Below are positions 21,927 through 34,181 of a DNA stretch of 64,000 nt, piece by piece. This DNA comes from Tubulanus polymorphus. Lineage: Eukaryota; Nemertea; Palaeonemertea; Tubulaniformes; Tubulanidae. The stretch is from NCBI RefSeq assembly GCF_964204645.1, contig NC_134025.1, positions 19,560,001 to 19,624,000 on the forward strand. The letters run 5' to 3'. A program made the position numbers and the translations under genes. The notes under the pieces are model-generated. The model ran no database searches and was not told where the DNA came from. It saw only the letters and a program-made list of their open reading frames with translations. Within the stretch, counting starts at the first letter, position 1; each line of letters opens with the position of its first letter.

Positions 21927-24900
21927 CTGAAAATGGAAAAAAATTATATGACAATTTTCACATCCAAAAGGCCCAGTGGACTCCGCTTTAAGTGGAACTT
22001 ACCCCGAAAATCAATTTCTTTCCTCGCCAGACCCAAACACCAGAAATAGCGCTGTCTTTATTTTCACCGAACAAGCAATGTACACCCATCGCATATTTTC
22101 TCATCTTCTCCAAACGTTGGAACATGCCTAAAATAATTCAAAGGATTTAGCTTACCATCATAAACAACATCTTAGTAACAATGTCTAAAGCCAAGTCTGA
22201 CAGCCACCCACTAGTAGAACCCATTATCAGCTTTATAGATAAAATCCAGAACATGGCTTCCATTTTCATTTCGTGGCAACAATCGAACGAACAATAATGT
22301 GAAACCAGTGGCAGATCCAGGGAGTGTCCATATGGGTTCGGAACACTCAAAATACCGAGTTCCCTAAAAAATTACAATTCTTGGAACTAAAATTTGTATT
22401 TGCCAATATTTTCTAAATTTGGATTGATTGCCGATGGTTTTTCTATACGACCTGGCCCTGCGGTATTGCATTTAGCCACTGGCAAAATACGCCATATTTT
22501 TACGTCATAGCAGACCCAAACTTACAATTTTTGGAACTAAATTTGTATTTCCGAATAGTACTTACCCATTCCTATGGGTTTTGCCAATATTTTCCAAATT
22601 TGGATAGATCACCAATGGTTTTTCTAACGACCCGGCCCTGCGGTATTGCATTTAGCCACTGGCGGAATCCACCATCTTTTAATGTCATATCAGACCCAGA
22701 AATGCAGCTATGCGGGGCAGGTGGGCGGGATTCCCACCATAGGAAAGGGTAAGTACTACTCGGAAATACAAATTTTAGTTCCCAAATTGTAATATTTCCA
22801 TCGAGTACTGTACCCTTTCCTATGGTTTTTGCTAGACTAGCCTAGCACAAGGATGGTGGGAAAGGTAGATAGAGAAACCACCGCTCAAACGCAAGGTAAG
22901 AGGGAAACAAGAGCCCCAAGGGGCACTATGGCCAGCCTGTCAGCTTTTCATAAAATGACAAATGATGATGCATTCTGTGGGTTAAATTTGTCAAAATACA
23001 CTCCCAGTTCAGAGTCAAACCTAATAATTCATACCATACAATAGTAGAATACAAAAGTGGCACAGAAAGCGACTGGATCTGGTAGGAACAAATACCTCAG
23101 ATAATTCTTTTCCCTTGGTCTTATTGATTTTAATGCGGAATAGAATTGAATTTTCTGAAATTTGCTCAATAAAACAAAATTGAATTGGATTTGATGTTTT
23201 TATTGCAGAATAAAATTTGATTAAATTTGTAGTTTGAGCACATAGCTAATCAGCATAACAAGGTCATCTATCTGATTTGAGAAAAAGCTTTTTTTCCCGG
23301 ACTTCGCACAATGGTCAATGATCTTTTCTGAAGTGCTAATAAAAATACTCCTCCCAAAAACCAAATCAACTAAAGCTTTCACAGAAATCGATCTTGAAAT
23401 ACAATTTTAGATCTTGAAATAAAACCCGGAAGTAAAACGGTAGACGATACCGCGGATTCACGTGAACACCTGCTGATTTCTGCGGCTAAGTCAATCATGG
23501 AGGAGTCTTCTATTTCTGATTGGCTTTTCAAAACCAATATTTCTGCGATCAGATATTCACGAAAAAAGCTCAGATAAATTTTAATGAGGCCCTCTTTCAA
23601 AATTCAAAATAGAATTAGAGACGCCGGTTGGCACGTCGGCCAAAACCGACGAATCCCTTCTATTAACTCGACGATCTTTCACCTTCCGAGCCTTATAGGC
23701 CCGAATCCAAATGTCCTCGGACCAAATCCGCAAGTCTTGCAATGATTAAATTAAATCAGTTAAAGGCCGACTTCAAGTATAAAAGGCCCATCATCTGTCA
23801 GACATGGCAGTATCTCTGAACCCATGGAGCAGTCAAGAGTTCCAGCGTTGAAACTGGCATTTCCCTAATATCTCTGTCAGTTAACCGATTCGGACCCTCT
23901 TTTTTGTCAGGGATATGTGTAAACATGTATTATTGTCATATCTATGGCTTAAAATTTAGTTTAAGCCCTCCTTCATACATAAATTAGCAATTTACTTAGT
24001 GCATTCTTCAAATTTTCAAATCTTTGAATGACAAGCTGGGAGGAGTTATTCTCCTTAGCACAGAGAGCACAGTGACCTGTAGTCATAAACCTATATAAAC
24101 AAAACAGTTGCAGCTCTCTAGTGCGTAATTTTGGGGGTTAGAAAACTTTTTACCTGAAAGTTGTATCAAACTGAAAATTTATATATCATCTTAACTCCTC
24201 ATCAGTAACAATGTGTGAAAATTTCATCAAAATCGGACAAAAATTGAATAAATTAAAAATACAGATTTTATGTTCAACTCCATTATTACTGGAGGAATTC
24301 TTATCAAAAAACATCTACAAAATCAGCTAATTAAGAAGATTACTATGACCAAAATGATATCAAACATATACGAAAAAAGTTTTTCTTTGTGTCACTGTGA
24401 TACTGTGTGATACTGGTGTGAGCCAGATGTGTTCCAGTAAACACTTTAAACAAACTACCGCTTGCTAGTTGCTAGTGGGATGTGGCCTGCACTGTAAATC
24501 TCTAGTGCCAACCGGTGGGTTTTTGGACCTCCATTTGAGTCGGCCTTTAAATTATTTCCGGTAAAAAGAAGCAAGGGATAGCCCCCAAACCGAACAGACT
24601 CACCGTTACGAGAGTGATTACTCCCTTAACTTCCTAATCCCTTTGATTTTTTTTTGCGAAAAAATCCAAAGCGTTCATATAAAAGAATGCCAAGAAAAAA
24701 GATGGCGGATTTCGCTGGTGGCTTGATGCAATACCACAGGGCTGGGTTGTATAGAAAAACCATTGGCAATCAATCCAAATTTAGAAAATATTGGCAAAAA
24801 CCATAAGAAAGGGTACAGGTACAGTACTCGACAGAAATATTCCGGATCGAATATTTTCTTAAGATCAAAATTTAGTTTGAAAAACTGAAAAATATCAAAA

Positions 24901-27900
24901 TTTTTTCATGGGAATTAGGCCCTAGCTGTTTTACCAATTCAAGATCGTAAAATTCATTGTGAGGAACAACAAATTTCTTCAGTGGATTCCTTTGACCCTG
25001 GATCTCCCCTGGAAACTGATTCACAACTCATTGCGAAGAACATTATACAAAATATGCAAGCTAGCCCTTCAAGCAGTGGTAGAAACAACATCAGCAACGT
25101 TAATCTGATTTGAAGATGAATTTGTGCAACTAAAGATAACAATCATGACAGTCTTCAACCGGTTAACAAAAGTAGAAATGTATCTCAGTGGTAGTGACGA
25201 ATATAGAATCATTATCTATAAATTTCATTCTACTTGAGTTATGCATCATAGATCATTTCACCTCGTTAACAAAGGGTAATCTTACAGGTCATGTGAAAAC
25301 TTACCACCTATCAGATTCATACTCATGAAAGGTTGTGTCAGCTCGCTGTTGTAGTTGTAAGTTCCGTACCACACAGAATAACTTTCTTCGTCAATGTTGT
25401 CGAAAAACCAATCCATCACGTTATCTTCGTTGCAATACTTCTTTTTCCAATCATCCATGACGAACGTTTTGCTGTGGAAAAAGGGGCATAGAAATTGTCT
25501 GAATGTCTTAAATTACGTAATGACACATCAAAACACAATGTAACTAACCTAGCTGGTACGGATTTAATGTATTCAGCAAGTAAATTGACCTCCTTCTTTG
25601 GTGCTTCAGCTTCGGTCTTTGGTGCCGTTTCCTGTAAAAGAACCCACCTTAACTAATTAATAAGATAAATTAAGACTTATCACCAAAATAAAGTTTTCAT
25701 TTCAATAATTTTTTTGTGAATTGCTTGGGGATATGTTCAAATCAGGCAACAGTAATCTATGTTGTTTGGATGATAAGCAATTACAACAATCAAGGAAATA
25801 TTGGTGCAAGCTTGCCCAAACTTTTATCTTCCTATACCTCTTACACATTGACAGGAAAAACTGTTCAACATGCCTTATATTTATAGGACAACCTTGCATA
25901 TAACATTAACATCCATTTCAGTATAATTAAAACTCATGGTGGAGTAGAATCCCCTCAATTAGGATAATTTGGGATGAACAAAATGTATCCATTTCCAGGG
26001 AAATTCCATCCTCCCTCTGCAGGGACTCGAACCTGATGGCATCGCTACACTCAGCCACGGCACGAACCCCTGCATCAGAAGACCGGGTGCGCAGGTACAT
26101 GCGCAGCTTTCCGAACGAAAACTGGCGGCACCTATCAGATTGCTCGTTGTATAATCGTTGAGGCAAATTTCAAGGAAGAACTATAAATGGGAAAACCCGG
26201 GCTAAAATAAAACGGGATTTCTGATTGGCTAAAAATCACATCATCTGAACTGCGCATGTATCTGCGCACATGGTCGATTATGGCAGGGTTTCGTGCCGTG
26301 GCAATCTCGATGCGATCAGGTTCGAATCCCTGCCGGGGAGGATGGGGAAATTCGGATTTAAAGTCATTTTCTTGTACATTAATGAACAAATGGACTGCAA
26401 TTATTGTCCAGATTAGACCAAAATCACCATTTAATGGGTTTAACTGTATTTCTTTCCTGCCCTACCTGATGACATCAAATAAGCCTGTTTAAGTTTATAT
26501 TGATAATTGATTTAGCAGAATAAATTCAGTTAAACCCCCTTATTGTCCGTGAATTTTCCTGGTCAGTGGCCACCAGGTATAGGTCATTGGTGATTCAGGA
26601 TCCTATCTAAGTGCTTGTCTGATTGCATGACAAGAATATTCTCATTCAGGCAAGTAGGTGATCGATAACTTTAGTTGCTAGAGCAGTTATGTTCCTCCAC
26701 CCTTTTTCCTATTGATATGACAGATGATTACACTGCACTACTACTGCACACTTCAAATGCGCATGATCACTCATTCCATGACTTATATATACTTTTTTCT
26801 AAACTTTTATTCCATGATCCAATTCGAAGTTCAAGAACTGATAAATAATTTTTTCCCTTTTTTTTCAACTAACGTTGAGAGTGGACATGGCAGAAACAAA
26901 TACTAGGTCGATCTCTTTCCTAAGGTTCATGCTAAATAAAATCAAAATTGATTTGTTTGCTATGTCCGTGCTATGCATATTTCGAAATATTTGAATTTGT
27001 AGGCTGAAATGTTTCCATAATCTTTTTTCTAAGGATGGAAGTGCCCACCAGACGGACATTTGTGGGGCCTGGGTTTCGACCCTCTAGGATCCGCCCTAGC
27101 GTATCTATAATTATGTGGCTTGGACAATAAGCAATTACACCAATAGAGGCAAAATCCATACAGGTGCAGCAAAGCTTGCCCAAACTTTTATCTACCTATA
27201 TCTCTTACACATTGACAGGAAAAACTGTTCAACATGCCTTTTTTATAGGATAACATACATGAATATCTAAGTATGGTCTTTATATCTTACCTTTGGTTTC
27301 TTATTAGGCTTCTTTTCCTCTTTTTTTCCTTTTCCAGAAACCTCAGCAAATTTTTTCGCTGAAATTCATACAAATGCACATTCTGTAAACCTATACATTG
27401 AAACAAGGGGCCTATCCGCTTATACAGCTCCGCTGTGTGATTTGAAGAAATAGAAGCTGCATACCTAGGGGTGCCCCCTTGTGCCTTAATCGAAAATGGG
27501 CTCTGTACTTTGAAGGTATTTTATCCATAGAACATTCATACCAAATTTGGACTTGATCTGATTCATACTGTAGGACTAACGGCAATTTGAAGAAATAGAA
27601 ACCCCACCCCCAGGTGGACGAATAAAAAAAAATGGCTCTGTAACTTTATAGGCCGTGGTCCATAGAACCATACCAAATTTGGAATTGATCTGATTAAAAC
27701 TGTAGGACAAGTAGCAATTTGAAGAAAAAGTAGACAGACGCACGAATGAACGCTCACCCCCTAACCAATCGCAGCGGAGCTAAAAAAAATCAAGACTTGA
27801 ACTAACACAAGAGAGTGTAACAGAAATCTTCAAAACACTAACCATCAAATTGTGCCATTTTTTCACAGAATTTAAAGGAACCGATGACAGTTTTGAACTG

Positions 27901-30900
27901 TGGTTGATTTATCATAGTGGTAAACCAACGGTTGGTGTTTTGGTATGGAGCACGGAATCCAGGTTCGAGCACCTGAAATTAACAACAAAGCAAATTTAAA
28001 ATTGAATGCACAGTAAAAAAAAAAAAACGGCTTGTTGAATGAATTGAGGCCGCTAACACAGTGGAACCTTATAACAACTTTAGGTTAATGAGGTTTTCTT
28101 TGGATCACACATAGCAGCAGTCTGTAGGTACGCACATTTCCCTGTGTAAATTAAAATGATGAGATGCCACCTGTTACAACAGTAGACACATGTATGGTAC
28201 AGCCTAGAAGTAAGTTAACTCACTACGGGCCTGGCGTTCGTTGCGGTTTCATTTTTCTTTTTCTTTTTCGACAGAACGAAATAAAAATATCGATGTTGTT
28301 ACTACCACGGTCTGAATTCAATAAGCTTGATTCGCGTGCACTATCAAATCAAAAACAACTTTATTTTCAAGGGAAACTAGGCATTTGGATGAATGCAGAA
28401 ACATAATAGGTAAATGCCATTGGTTTATTAACTACATCAAATCAAAAGCAAAATATATGTCAACATCTGCCTTGATAATGGCAAAAATGCAAGACCTGAA
28501 CCCTGGCACCAGTACAATAAGGGTAATTAGCACGGGCGATGTTGAAAGACCATCACTCCCCACCTATACTTTTACATTATTCTTGGACTATTTGGAAAAA
28601 TGTATTCTTCAATACCGAAATTCGTGCAGAATTTTCATCCCTGAAAGAACAGTTTTTAGTCATAATGGCAGGGTTTAACTACAAGGTAGAAATGTATCTC
28701 AGTGGTAGTGACGAATATAGAATCATTATCAATGAATTTCATTCTAATTGAGTTATGCATCATTGATCATTTCACCTCTGCCTTGATAATGACAAAAAGG
28801 CAAGAACTGATCCCTGGCCCCAGTACAATAAGGGTAATTAGTAGGGGTGATGTTGAAATGGTAACCAAATTAAATTGATGATAACGGGAATAATTTAGGA
28901 TTAATGAAACCATTGACCATCCACGTAAGTCATTTAGGATTTTGGCAGTAGAGTATGGCTGAATGGCTATTTGAGAAATGTTCAAATGAATAGTTTGACA
29001 GTTCTCAGCAAGAACTATTCAGCTTTTAGTCTACCTCTTTTAGTTACACATCATCCAGGTAAAGTCTAGTGACATGTCTTTGAAAGAGGTCAGGTTTACC
29101 CACCATACTACAGAATACTTACATGCTGGTATAATTGCAACAACGCACAGGCAACTGTTACATCTGCTTGTGTAATACGTTCACCAACAAGATAAGTCTT
29201 AGTTTTCAGGACTGTATTCAAAACACCCAAGGCTTTCTGAATATCTTGTTTCGCACGTTCAGTATTCTATATCAGAAAAGAAAAAAAATAAATACAACCA
29301 ACTACTCATCAGTATCAAATAGAAATAGTCAAACTTTTTCATATAGTCATAGCTGCTCTCATACAAAAGATTATCCTTCAAGATTTATCGGTCCACTACT
29401 TTGTGACTAATCACCGAGCAGAAAAATAGTCAGCAAAAGATAACATTTTCCAGCCTTTAAAAGTTTACCTGTTTGTTGAATTGGATGATTCCGAGGCAGG
29501 GGAAGACCCAAGTGCACGAAGAGGGAACTATTTCACAGTCGGCAAAACTTATCCATTGCTCGACGAGAGCTTGTTCAGTTGGAGTTTTGCCATGGAGCTT
29601 TTCACCACCGACTACAATGCAGAATTCGATTTACTCACGCAACTTCCTAACAACTAATAATTTGCCAAATTCAAATGAGCATGATATCTACATTCAGCTG
29701 AGCGAAACAGCCAACAAACTTCATAACATACCATATCGGGCAATGGCGTTACTTTCAAAAATAGCAGTTCCATCACTGGTCTCTAAGGCCGGAACCTATT
29801 AACAAAATAGAGAGGAACTATAATAGTATAATAGTATAGGTCAGCTGCAATACAAAAAATTTCTCAACAAACTTTGTATATATGTCCACTTATGATGATA
29901 TAATTTCAAGCAAACATGGCATAGGTTTTAGATGTCTAATCTAACTTGCATACACAGACGGACGGGATATCAGGAGCCGTTGTTACACATAGGGACAGTG
30001 CTTCATCTAGCCAAAAATAGAAGGGCGGTCCGCCCCGCCCCCGAAAATAGCCGCCCTTGTGCCCTTCAGATGTGTCCCATGCTCGCCCTTGTGCCCTCAT
30101 CACTTGTCGTAGGTCCGCCATCCTGCCCTTGTCAGTCACGAGTAATGAGTCAGGGCTTTCAAAATAAGCCGACGCATCCGACTGTTAGTAAGTTTCCTGC
30201 GACGGCTATGAAATATCTCGTATGATATCAATGATAGTAGCTCATGTGATCAGTGGTTATATTCAAATGTACTGCAGTCAGTGTGCATCGTGTGAAAACG
30301 TGCCTCAGACGCGTGGCCTAGTTAAAGTTTCCAGGAAATTGGCTGACTTCCAAACTACTGCCAATCATTCTAGCGACTGCCGTTGCAAAGCTGGTAGTGT
30401 ATACTCGATGGATTGTTTCGTTTTGAACACATCTTGATGCTCTGGATCTTTTTATCTAGACTATTAGACAAATTTTATATATACAAGGTGAAAAACTTTG
30501 TTCGGTGAATTCGCAGAGAGACTCGCACAGACAATTAGTTTGAGTAGCCTAATAGCAATAATGTGTTCTTAAGCTGGCTGCTTACCAATTATCAACAGTT
30601 ACTTGCCAATCACTAACACTATCAATTTAAACCAATTAATTTGATATTTCTAAGATTAAAAATATGCAATTTCATATAGGCCTATACACTATTGCTGGCT
30701 CTTTTTCGCTGTATTTGCTACTTGAGATTGCTTTTTTCTGCAATTTTTTTGTCTGCAACTGGTTTTCCGAATCATTTTGAAAGCCATTCTAGATTAACTT
30801 TTGTTCATTGACAGGCATAGGTGTAAGGATGTACTGTGGTCAAGTGTGTCACTCATGGCAAAATCAGAGTTAAACATAGTTTCTTGTCCTCAATTGTAGT

Positions 30901-33648
30901 AGGGGTACCTCGATTCTATGCAATAGGGAACATTGCAGGTTGCCCCTAAAACGGACGCGAGTGCGTTATTATGTGCCCTTGCTCCGATGGAATCACGCAC
31001 AAAAATGCCCTTATTTGAAATCAGCACCCTGCCCTTTTTTAATGCTAGATGAAGCACTAAGGGAGCATTCAAACAGTAGATTATTATTATTATCAGTATG
31101 GTTTTTTTGGAGGGGGAGGAGGGGGTAAACAAGCAATGTACCAACTTTATACAGGGATAGGCGAATGTACATACTTTTCTGAAAGGGGGTCTCTAAGAAA
31201 TGTAAGTACTTAGTACTTAGTGGATGAGAGATATCCTAAATTGCATCATAACTGATACTAATTACAGCATCCTAATAACGCCCCACTCTCAATATCCTAC
31301 TTCTATGATTTACATGATTTGGCATAAGACATATCGTTACTATCAAATAATACAGTAAACTCCGGTTGCCTCCGAGCCGACCGTCTCGGATAATCAGTTG
31401 CCCCGGATCAAAAATAAATACCCTTTTTTTCTGTAACACATTCTCAATTAAAATATATCGCTTGGATCGGAGCCGATCAGGTTGGAATATCATTTTACTC
31501 GAGGTTTTTGCTGGAACAAACAATCTTTTTATGGCCCACCGCGGACACTGAGAGCGCGCGCGTGTTTTCTTATGGTTCATTCCGAGTATCGACCATGTAT
31601 TTATTTCCGACAGTGACTTGACCTGAATTCTACAGTATCATTTTCATTTATACATTCAATCACACACATAGTACTCATTTCCGTGATATTTTGAATTTAT
31701 TTGCAGTTCATATTTAGCGCCATTCTCGTGAGATTATCAACAACACGGAAATAAAATCCAAGCTCATCGCCAAACCCCTGTGGTCATCTCGGTAATAAGG
31801 AGGACCCAACGCAGAAATTCGTCATTTTTAAGAATAATCTTACTTGAAGCGGATTAGATTATCAATAACGAAGTTACAAACTGTTGAAGTGACATACCTA
31901 TCCACAGGGACTTGTCACGACTGATAATGGATGAGACCAATGATGGGGGTACCAGTATCCCTGCAACTGTATAATAAAATAACAAGGGTGGCAACAAATT
32001 TTCAATCTGACAATGACTTCTCCACTTCAATCGACTGTAATTCCAAAAATTCTCAACCGATTCACATGAAATAAGCTTTAATACAACCTAGAAGACTTTC
32101 TGCTTCGAACGAGCCTACAACCACCACTCTCCGACAATTATCTCACAACGAAATCACCTTTTTTTGACGAGAGATAGCTCAAAATGGAGGTGTACCGATT
32201 CTATGGTGGACAGCAAAATGGTCGTTTTTTTCAATTCAAACGATGATTTCTATGTGAGATCTTAGAGAAAACCCCAACAAACCATACATTTTTTAAAACT
32301 ACGCGGTCATACTTGTACGCTTATCTCATTTATTTGTATAATCCACGCGATGGGTGAGCTCACAAGCTCAAAATCGAAAATGAGGACGAACACGGCGTTC
32401 AACTTGTCATCAACTGGGCGGCCATTAATCACGTGATATCGTAGTAACGGGCTAAATATTTCACGCGCATTGATTGGCTAAGAGATTTCGAAAAACATTA
32501 CAAAATTTATTAAAAGTTCTGTTAATTAATAAAATATCCGTATTATGAAAATATAGTGCAACATTCGTCTGAGGGGTGGTATTATTAGCAAATATTTCCT
32601 TTTTTTCAAGTCTACAGACGTAGACTTGTCGCGGTTCTATTAACATAGCCCGAACCTGCACGTCACGTGATTAATGGCCGCCAGCGCGATAGTGCGAGGT
32701 GACTTTTTCGTATATTTGTTCGATTTTGAGCTTGCGAGCTCACCCATCGCGTGGATTATACAAATAAATGAGATAAGCGTACAGGTATGACCGCGTAGTT
32801 TTAAAAAATGTATAGTTTGTTGGGGTTATCTCTAAGATTTCACATAGAAATCATCGTTTGAAGTGAAAAATACGACCATTTTGCTGTCCACCATAGAATC
32901 GGTACACCTCCAATTTGAGCTATCTCTCGTCAAAAAACGGTGATTTCGTTGTGAGATAATTGTCCTAGAGTGGTGATTAAAGGCTCGTTGGAAGCAGAAA
33001 GTCTTCTAGGTTGTATTAAAGCTTATTTCATGTGAATCGGTTGAGAATTTTTGGAATTACAGTCGATTGAAGTGGAGAAGTCATTGTCAGATTGAAAATT
33101 TGTTGCCACCCTTGTTTTTTATATTATACAGGGATAGTGGACCTGGTCATTGATATTGGTTTTATTCATTCACTCTCAATTGTGTCAAGTCCCTGTGTAC
33201 CTATCGACCCATCTGACGGAGAGTTGGCTCCCTTTTTCCTTTATATATAGTACCTAGGATACTGGGGTCAAAAATTTGTTTGCGTTGTGTGCACTTCATC
33301 TCTTCGCAACAATATTAAAGGAGTGGGATAAAAGTACAGCGTTATCAAATATGCTTAAAATACCTTTCCGAGAGGAAATTTTTTCAGAAAGTCATCGGAC
33401 TTGTTGGTTTCACCAAATTTGAAGGCCGGCGATTCCAATTTCGCTCCACTGTACTGAGCAGCGATTAGGATCTTGTAAGACCGGAAATTTTCAGGATACG
33501 TGTAAAGTGTCTGCAAAGAGAAATGTACGTGTTTGACGAGGCGAAAGTAACGGTCATTATCCAAAACAATTAAAACACGTTCGACCTGTGGATAATGCGA
33601 TGTTATGCGATTCAATTTCATCATCGTTAAACTTACACTCGACGCCAT
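21765..33648 (-). CDS. EEF1G: Translation elongation factor 1 gamma (eEF1G), complete, 11 exons
   Basis: Encodes eEF1-gamma, the subunit that holds the eEF1B nucleotide-exchange complex together during translation elongation. CDS exons (minus strand): 33648-33637, 33510-33364, 29795-29732, 29611-29469, 29266-29123, 27972-27843, 27358-27291, 25631-25549, 25471-25305, 22127-22003, 21926-21765. All introns are GT-AG, phases agree, and the total is 1245 bp (414 aa plus TAA). Residues 1-80 are a GST N-terminal domain, about 81-213 a GST C-terminal domain, about 214-260 a short Lys/Glu/Pro linker, and 263-414 the conserved eEF1G C-terminal domain. The vertebrate protein is about 437 aa; most of the difference is the shorter linker. 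It is head to head with calcineurin B. Confidence 0.96.
22003..22127 (-). CDS. EEF1G: eEF1G exon 10
   Basis: Residues 320-361 ([34 protein letters not shown]). Acceptor ATTTTAG, donor GTAAGT. Confidence 0.95.
22330..22870. repeat. EEF1G: About 190-bp tandem duplication in eEF1G 3' region
   Basis: Segments 22387-22510 and 22576-22700 are near copies (GGCCCTGCGGTATTGCATTT, TAGCCACTGGC). A reverse-complement copy of part lies at 24700-24830. All are within eEF1G intron 9 and appear to be pieces of one element. Confidence 0.6.
23760..24550. mobile_element. Inverted-repeat element in eEF1G intron 9
   Basis: Ends TTAAAGGCCGACTTCAA (23760-23776) and, in reverse, TTAAAGGCCGACTCAAA (24534-24550). 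TTA or TTAA may be the target duplication. No transposase frame. The termini resemble those at 51060 and may be Harbinger-like. Confidence 0.5.
25168..25265. repeat. Duplicated segment (copy 1 of 2)
   Basis: Nearly identical to 28684-28780 (both contain GTAGAAATGTATCTCAGTGG). The second copy is followed by a piece that itself is duplicated at 28470-28545 and 28778-28858. Confidence 0.6.
25305..25471 (-). CDS. EEF1G: eEF1G exon 9
   Basis: Residues 264-319, C-terminal domain ([33 protein letters not shown]). Acceptor TTCCACAG, donor GTAAGT. Confidence 0.94.
25549..25631 (-). CDS. EEF1G: eEF1G exon 8
   Basis: Residues 237-263: acidic/proline linker, then [12 protein letters not shown] at the entry to the C-terminal domain. 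Acceptor TTTTACAG, donor GTTAGT. Confidence 0.9.
25770..25906. repeat. Direct repeat in eEF1G intron 7
   Basis: Matches 27118-27260 in direct orientation (shared CTTGCCCAAACTTTTATC and TTACACATTGACAGGAAAAA). Both copies are in intron 7. Confidence 0.6.
25976..26360. repeat. Inverted pair of tRNA-derived SINE-like units
   Basis: About 125-bp arms (25976-26110 and 26235-26360) facing each other, with about 125 bp between. The minus-strand unit has a good A-box (TGGCTGAGTGT) and B-box (GGTTCGAGTCCC); the plus unit has GGTTCGAATCCC. Lies in eEF1G intron 7. Confidence 0.6.
27291..27358 (-). CDS. EEF1G: eEF1G exon 7 (linker)
   Basis: Residues 214-236, completes AKKFAE and enters the lysine-rich linker. 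Acceptor AATTTCAG, donor GTAAGA. Confidence 0.9.
27843..27972 (-). CDS. EEF1G: eEF1G exon 6
   Basis: Residues 171-213, end of the GST domain ([24 protein letters not shown]). Acceptor AATTTCAG, donor GTTAGT. Confidence 0.94.
29123..29266 (-). CDS. EEF1G: eEF1G exon 5
   Basis: Residues 123-170 of the GST C-terminal domain ([20 protein letters not shown]). Acceptor TGATATAG, donor GTAAGT. Confidence 0.94.
29469..29611 (-). CDS. EEF1G: eEF1G exon 4
   Basis: Residues 75-122, start of the GST C-terminal helical domain ([20 protein letters not shown]). Acceptor ATTGTAG, donor CAG/GTAAAC. Confidence 0.93.
29732..29795 (-). CDS. EEF1G: eEF1G exon 3
   Basis: Residues 54-74, [20 protein letters not shown], the GST motif with the E-S-N-A-I signature. 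Acceptor TTAATAG, donor GTATGT. Confidence 0.93.
29997..31058. mobile_element. 1.06-kb element with 15-bp inverted ends
   Basis: AGTGCTTCATCTAGC at 29997-30011 and its exact complement at 31044-31058, each followed inward by a GGGC-type motif. No transposase frame. In eEF1G intron 2. Confidence 0.5.
31953..33139. repeat. 1.19-kb long inverted repeat
   Basis: Arms 31953-32377 and 32720-33139 are reverse complements over about 420 bp with few differences. Inside, GGCCATTAATCACGTGA (about 32419) and its complement (about 32663-32679) extend the symmetry. The outer ends read CAGTATCCCTG and CACTATCCCTG. No coding frame. It lies in eEF1G intron 2 and would form a long RNA hairpin if transcribed. 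Confidence 0.85.
33364..33510 (-). CDS. EEF1G: eEF1G exon 2
   Basis: Residues 5-53: most of the GST thioredoxin-like fold ([38 protein letters not shown]). Acceptor CTTTGCAG, donor AAG/GTATTT. Confidence 0.95.
33637..33648 (-). CDS. EEF1G: eEF1G exon 1 (start codon)
   Basis: ATG and three more codons (MASS), then donor GTAAGT. The next exon continues with TLYTYPENF, the conserved eEF1G start. Confidence 0.9.
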
Positions 33649-34178
33649 TGCACCGGATTCTAGAGGAAGTTCCTTTCCGGGAAGTGGGGCACGTATAGGT
33701 GGGTTGACCTAAAATTATAACCTCAGACCGAAACGACACTAAAAGACGAAAATATTCGCCTTTCATCACCATTAAATTCAAAGGACATGATTCTTTACTC
33801 TCTGCGACATTTCAGGCTTATAAATTCACTCGAGGCATCTGCCTTTTAAAAATCTTATTTTCAGGCACAAATTTCTTATATGAGTCTTTCATTGATATTG
33901 AATTTTTCCAACCAAAATATCCACTTGTTTTAACCATGGGCTCTTATACGATTAGAATACATATCTAACTTTTTTGACTACAACGGTTGATATGTTGACG
34001 GGTATGGGTTATTCTCATGACGTTGGCGGTATTTAGTATGACTGTCTAGCTTGGAGGAAGTTGCCCGGATGTTCCCCTCAGTAGATATCTACTTGTAGAT
34101 TTGTTTTCGTGTAGTATACATCGTATTTCATAGAATTTTTGCCTGTTTACTGGATATTCGGCAACAAATCTCGTCAAA
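33649..34178. promoter_or_regulatory. Shared divergent promoter region, eEF1G / calcineurin B
   Basis: Only 530 bp separate the two start codons. On the eEF1G side a pyrimidine run, CTTCCTCT (33669-33662, minus), lies about 13 nt before the ATG and could be a 5'TOP start, as expected for translation-factor mRNAs. TTCCGGGAA near 33674-33682 fits an ETS or STAT-type site. No TATA box was evident. Transcription starts are not shown by sequence alone. Confidence 0.5.
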
Positions 34179-34181
34179 ATG
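34179..34181 (+). CDS. PPP3R1: Calcineurin B exon 1 (ATG only)
   Basis: The coding part is the ATG alone, followed directly by GTAAGA. Exon 2 begins with GGG, the myristoylation glycine. Confidence 0.85.

Noticed and set aside
28164-31144. Several 60-109-codon frames in eEF1G intron 2 and nearby
   Set aside because: They overlap exons on the other strand or duplicated repeat segments; no domain, no splice logic.
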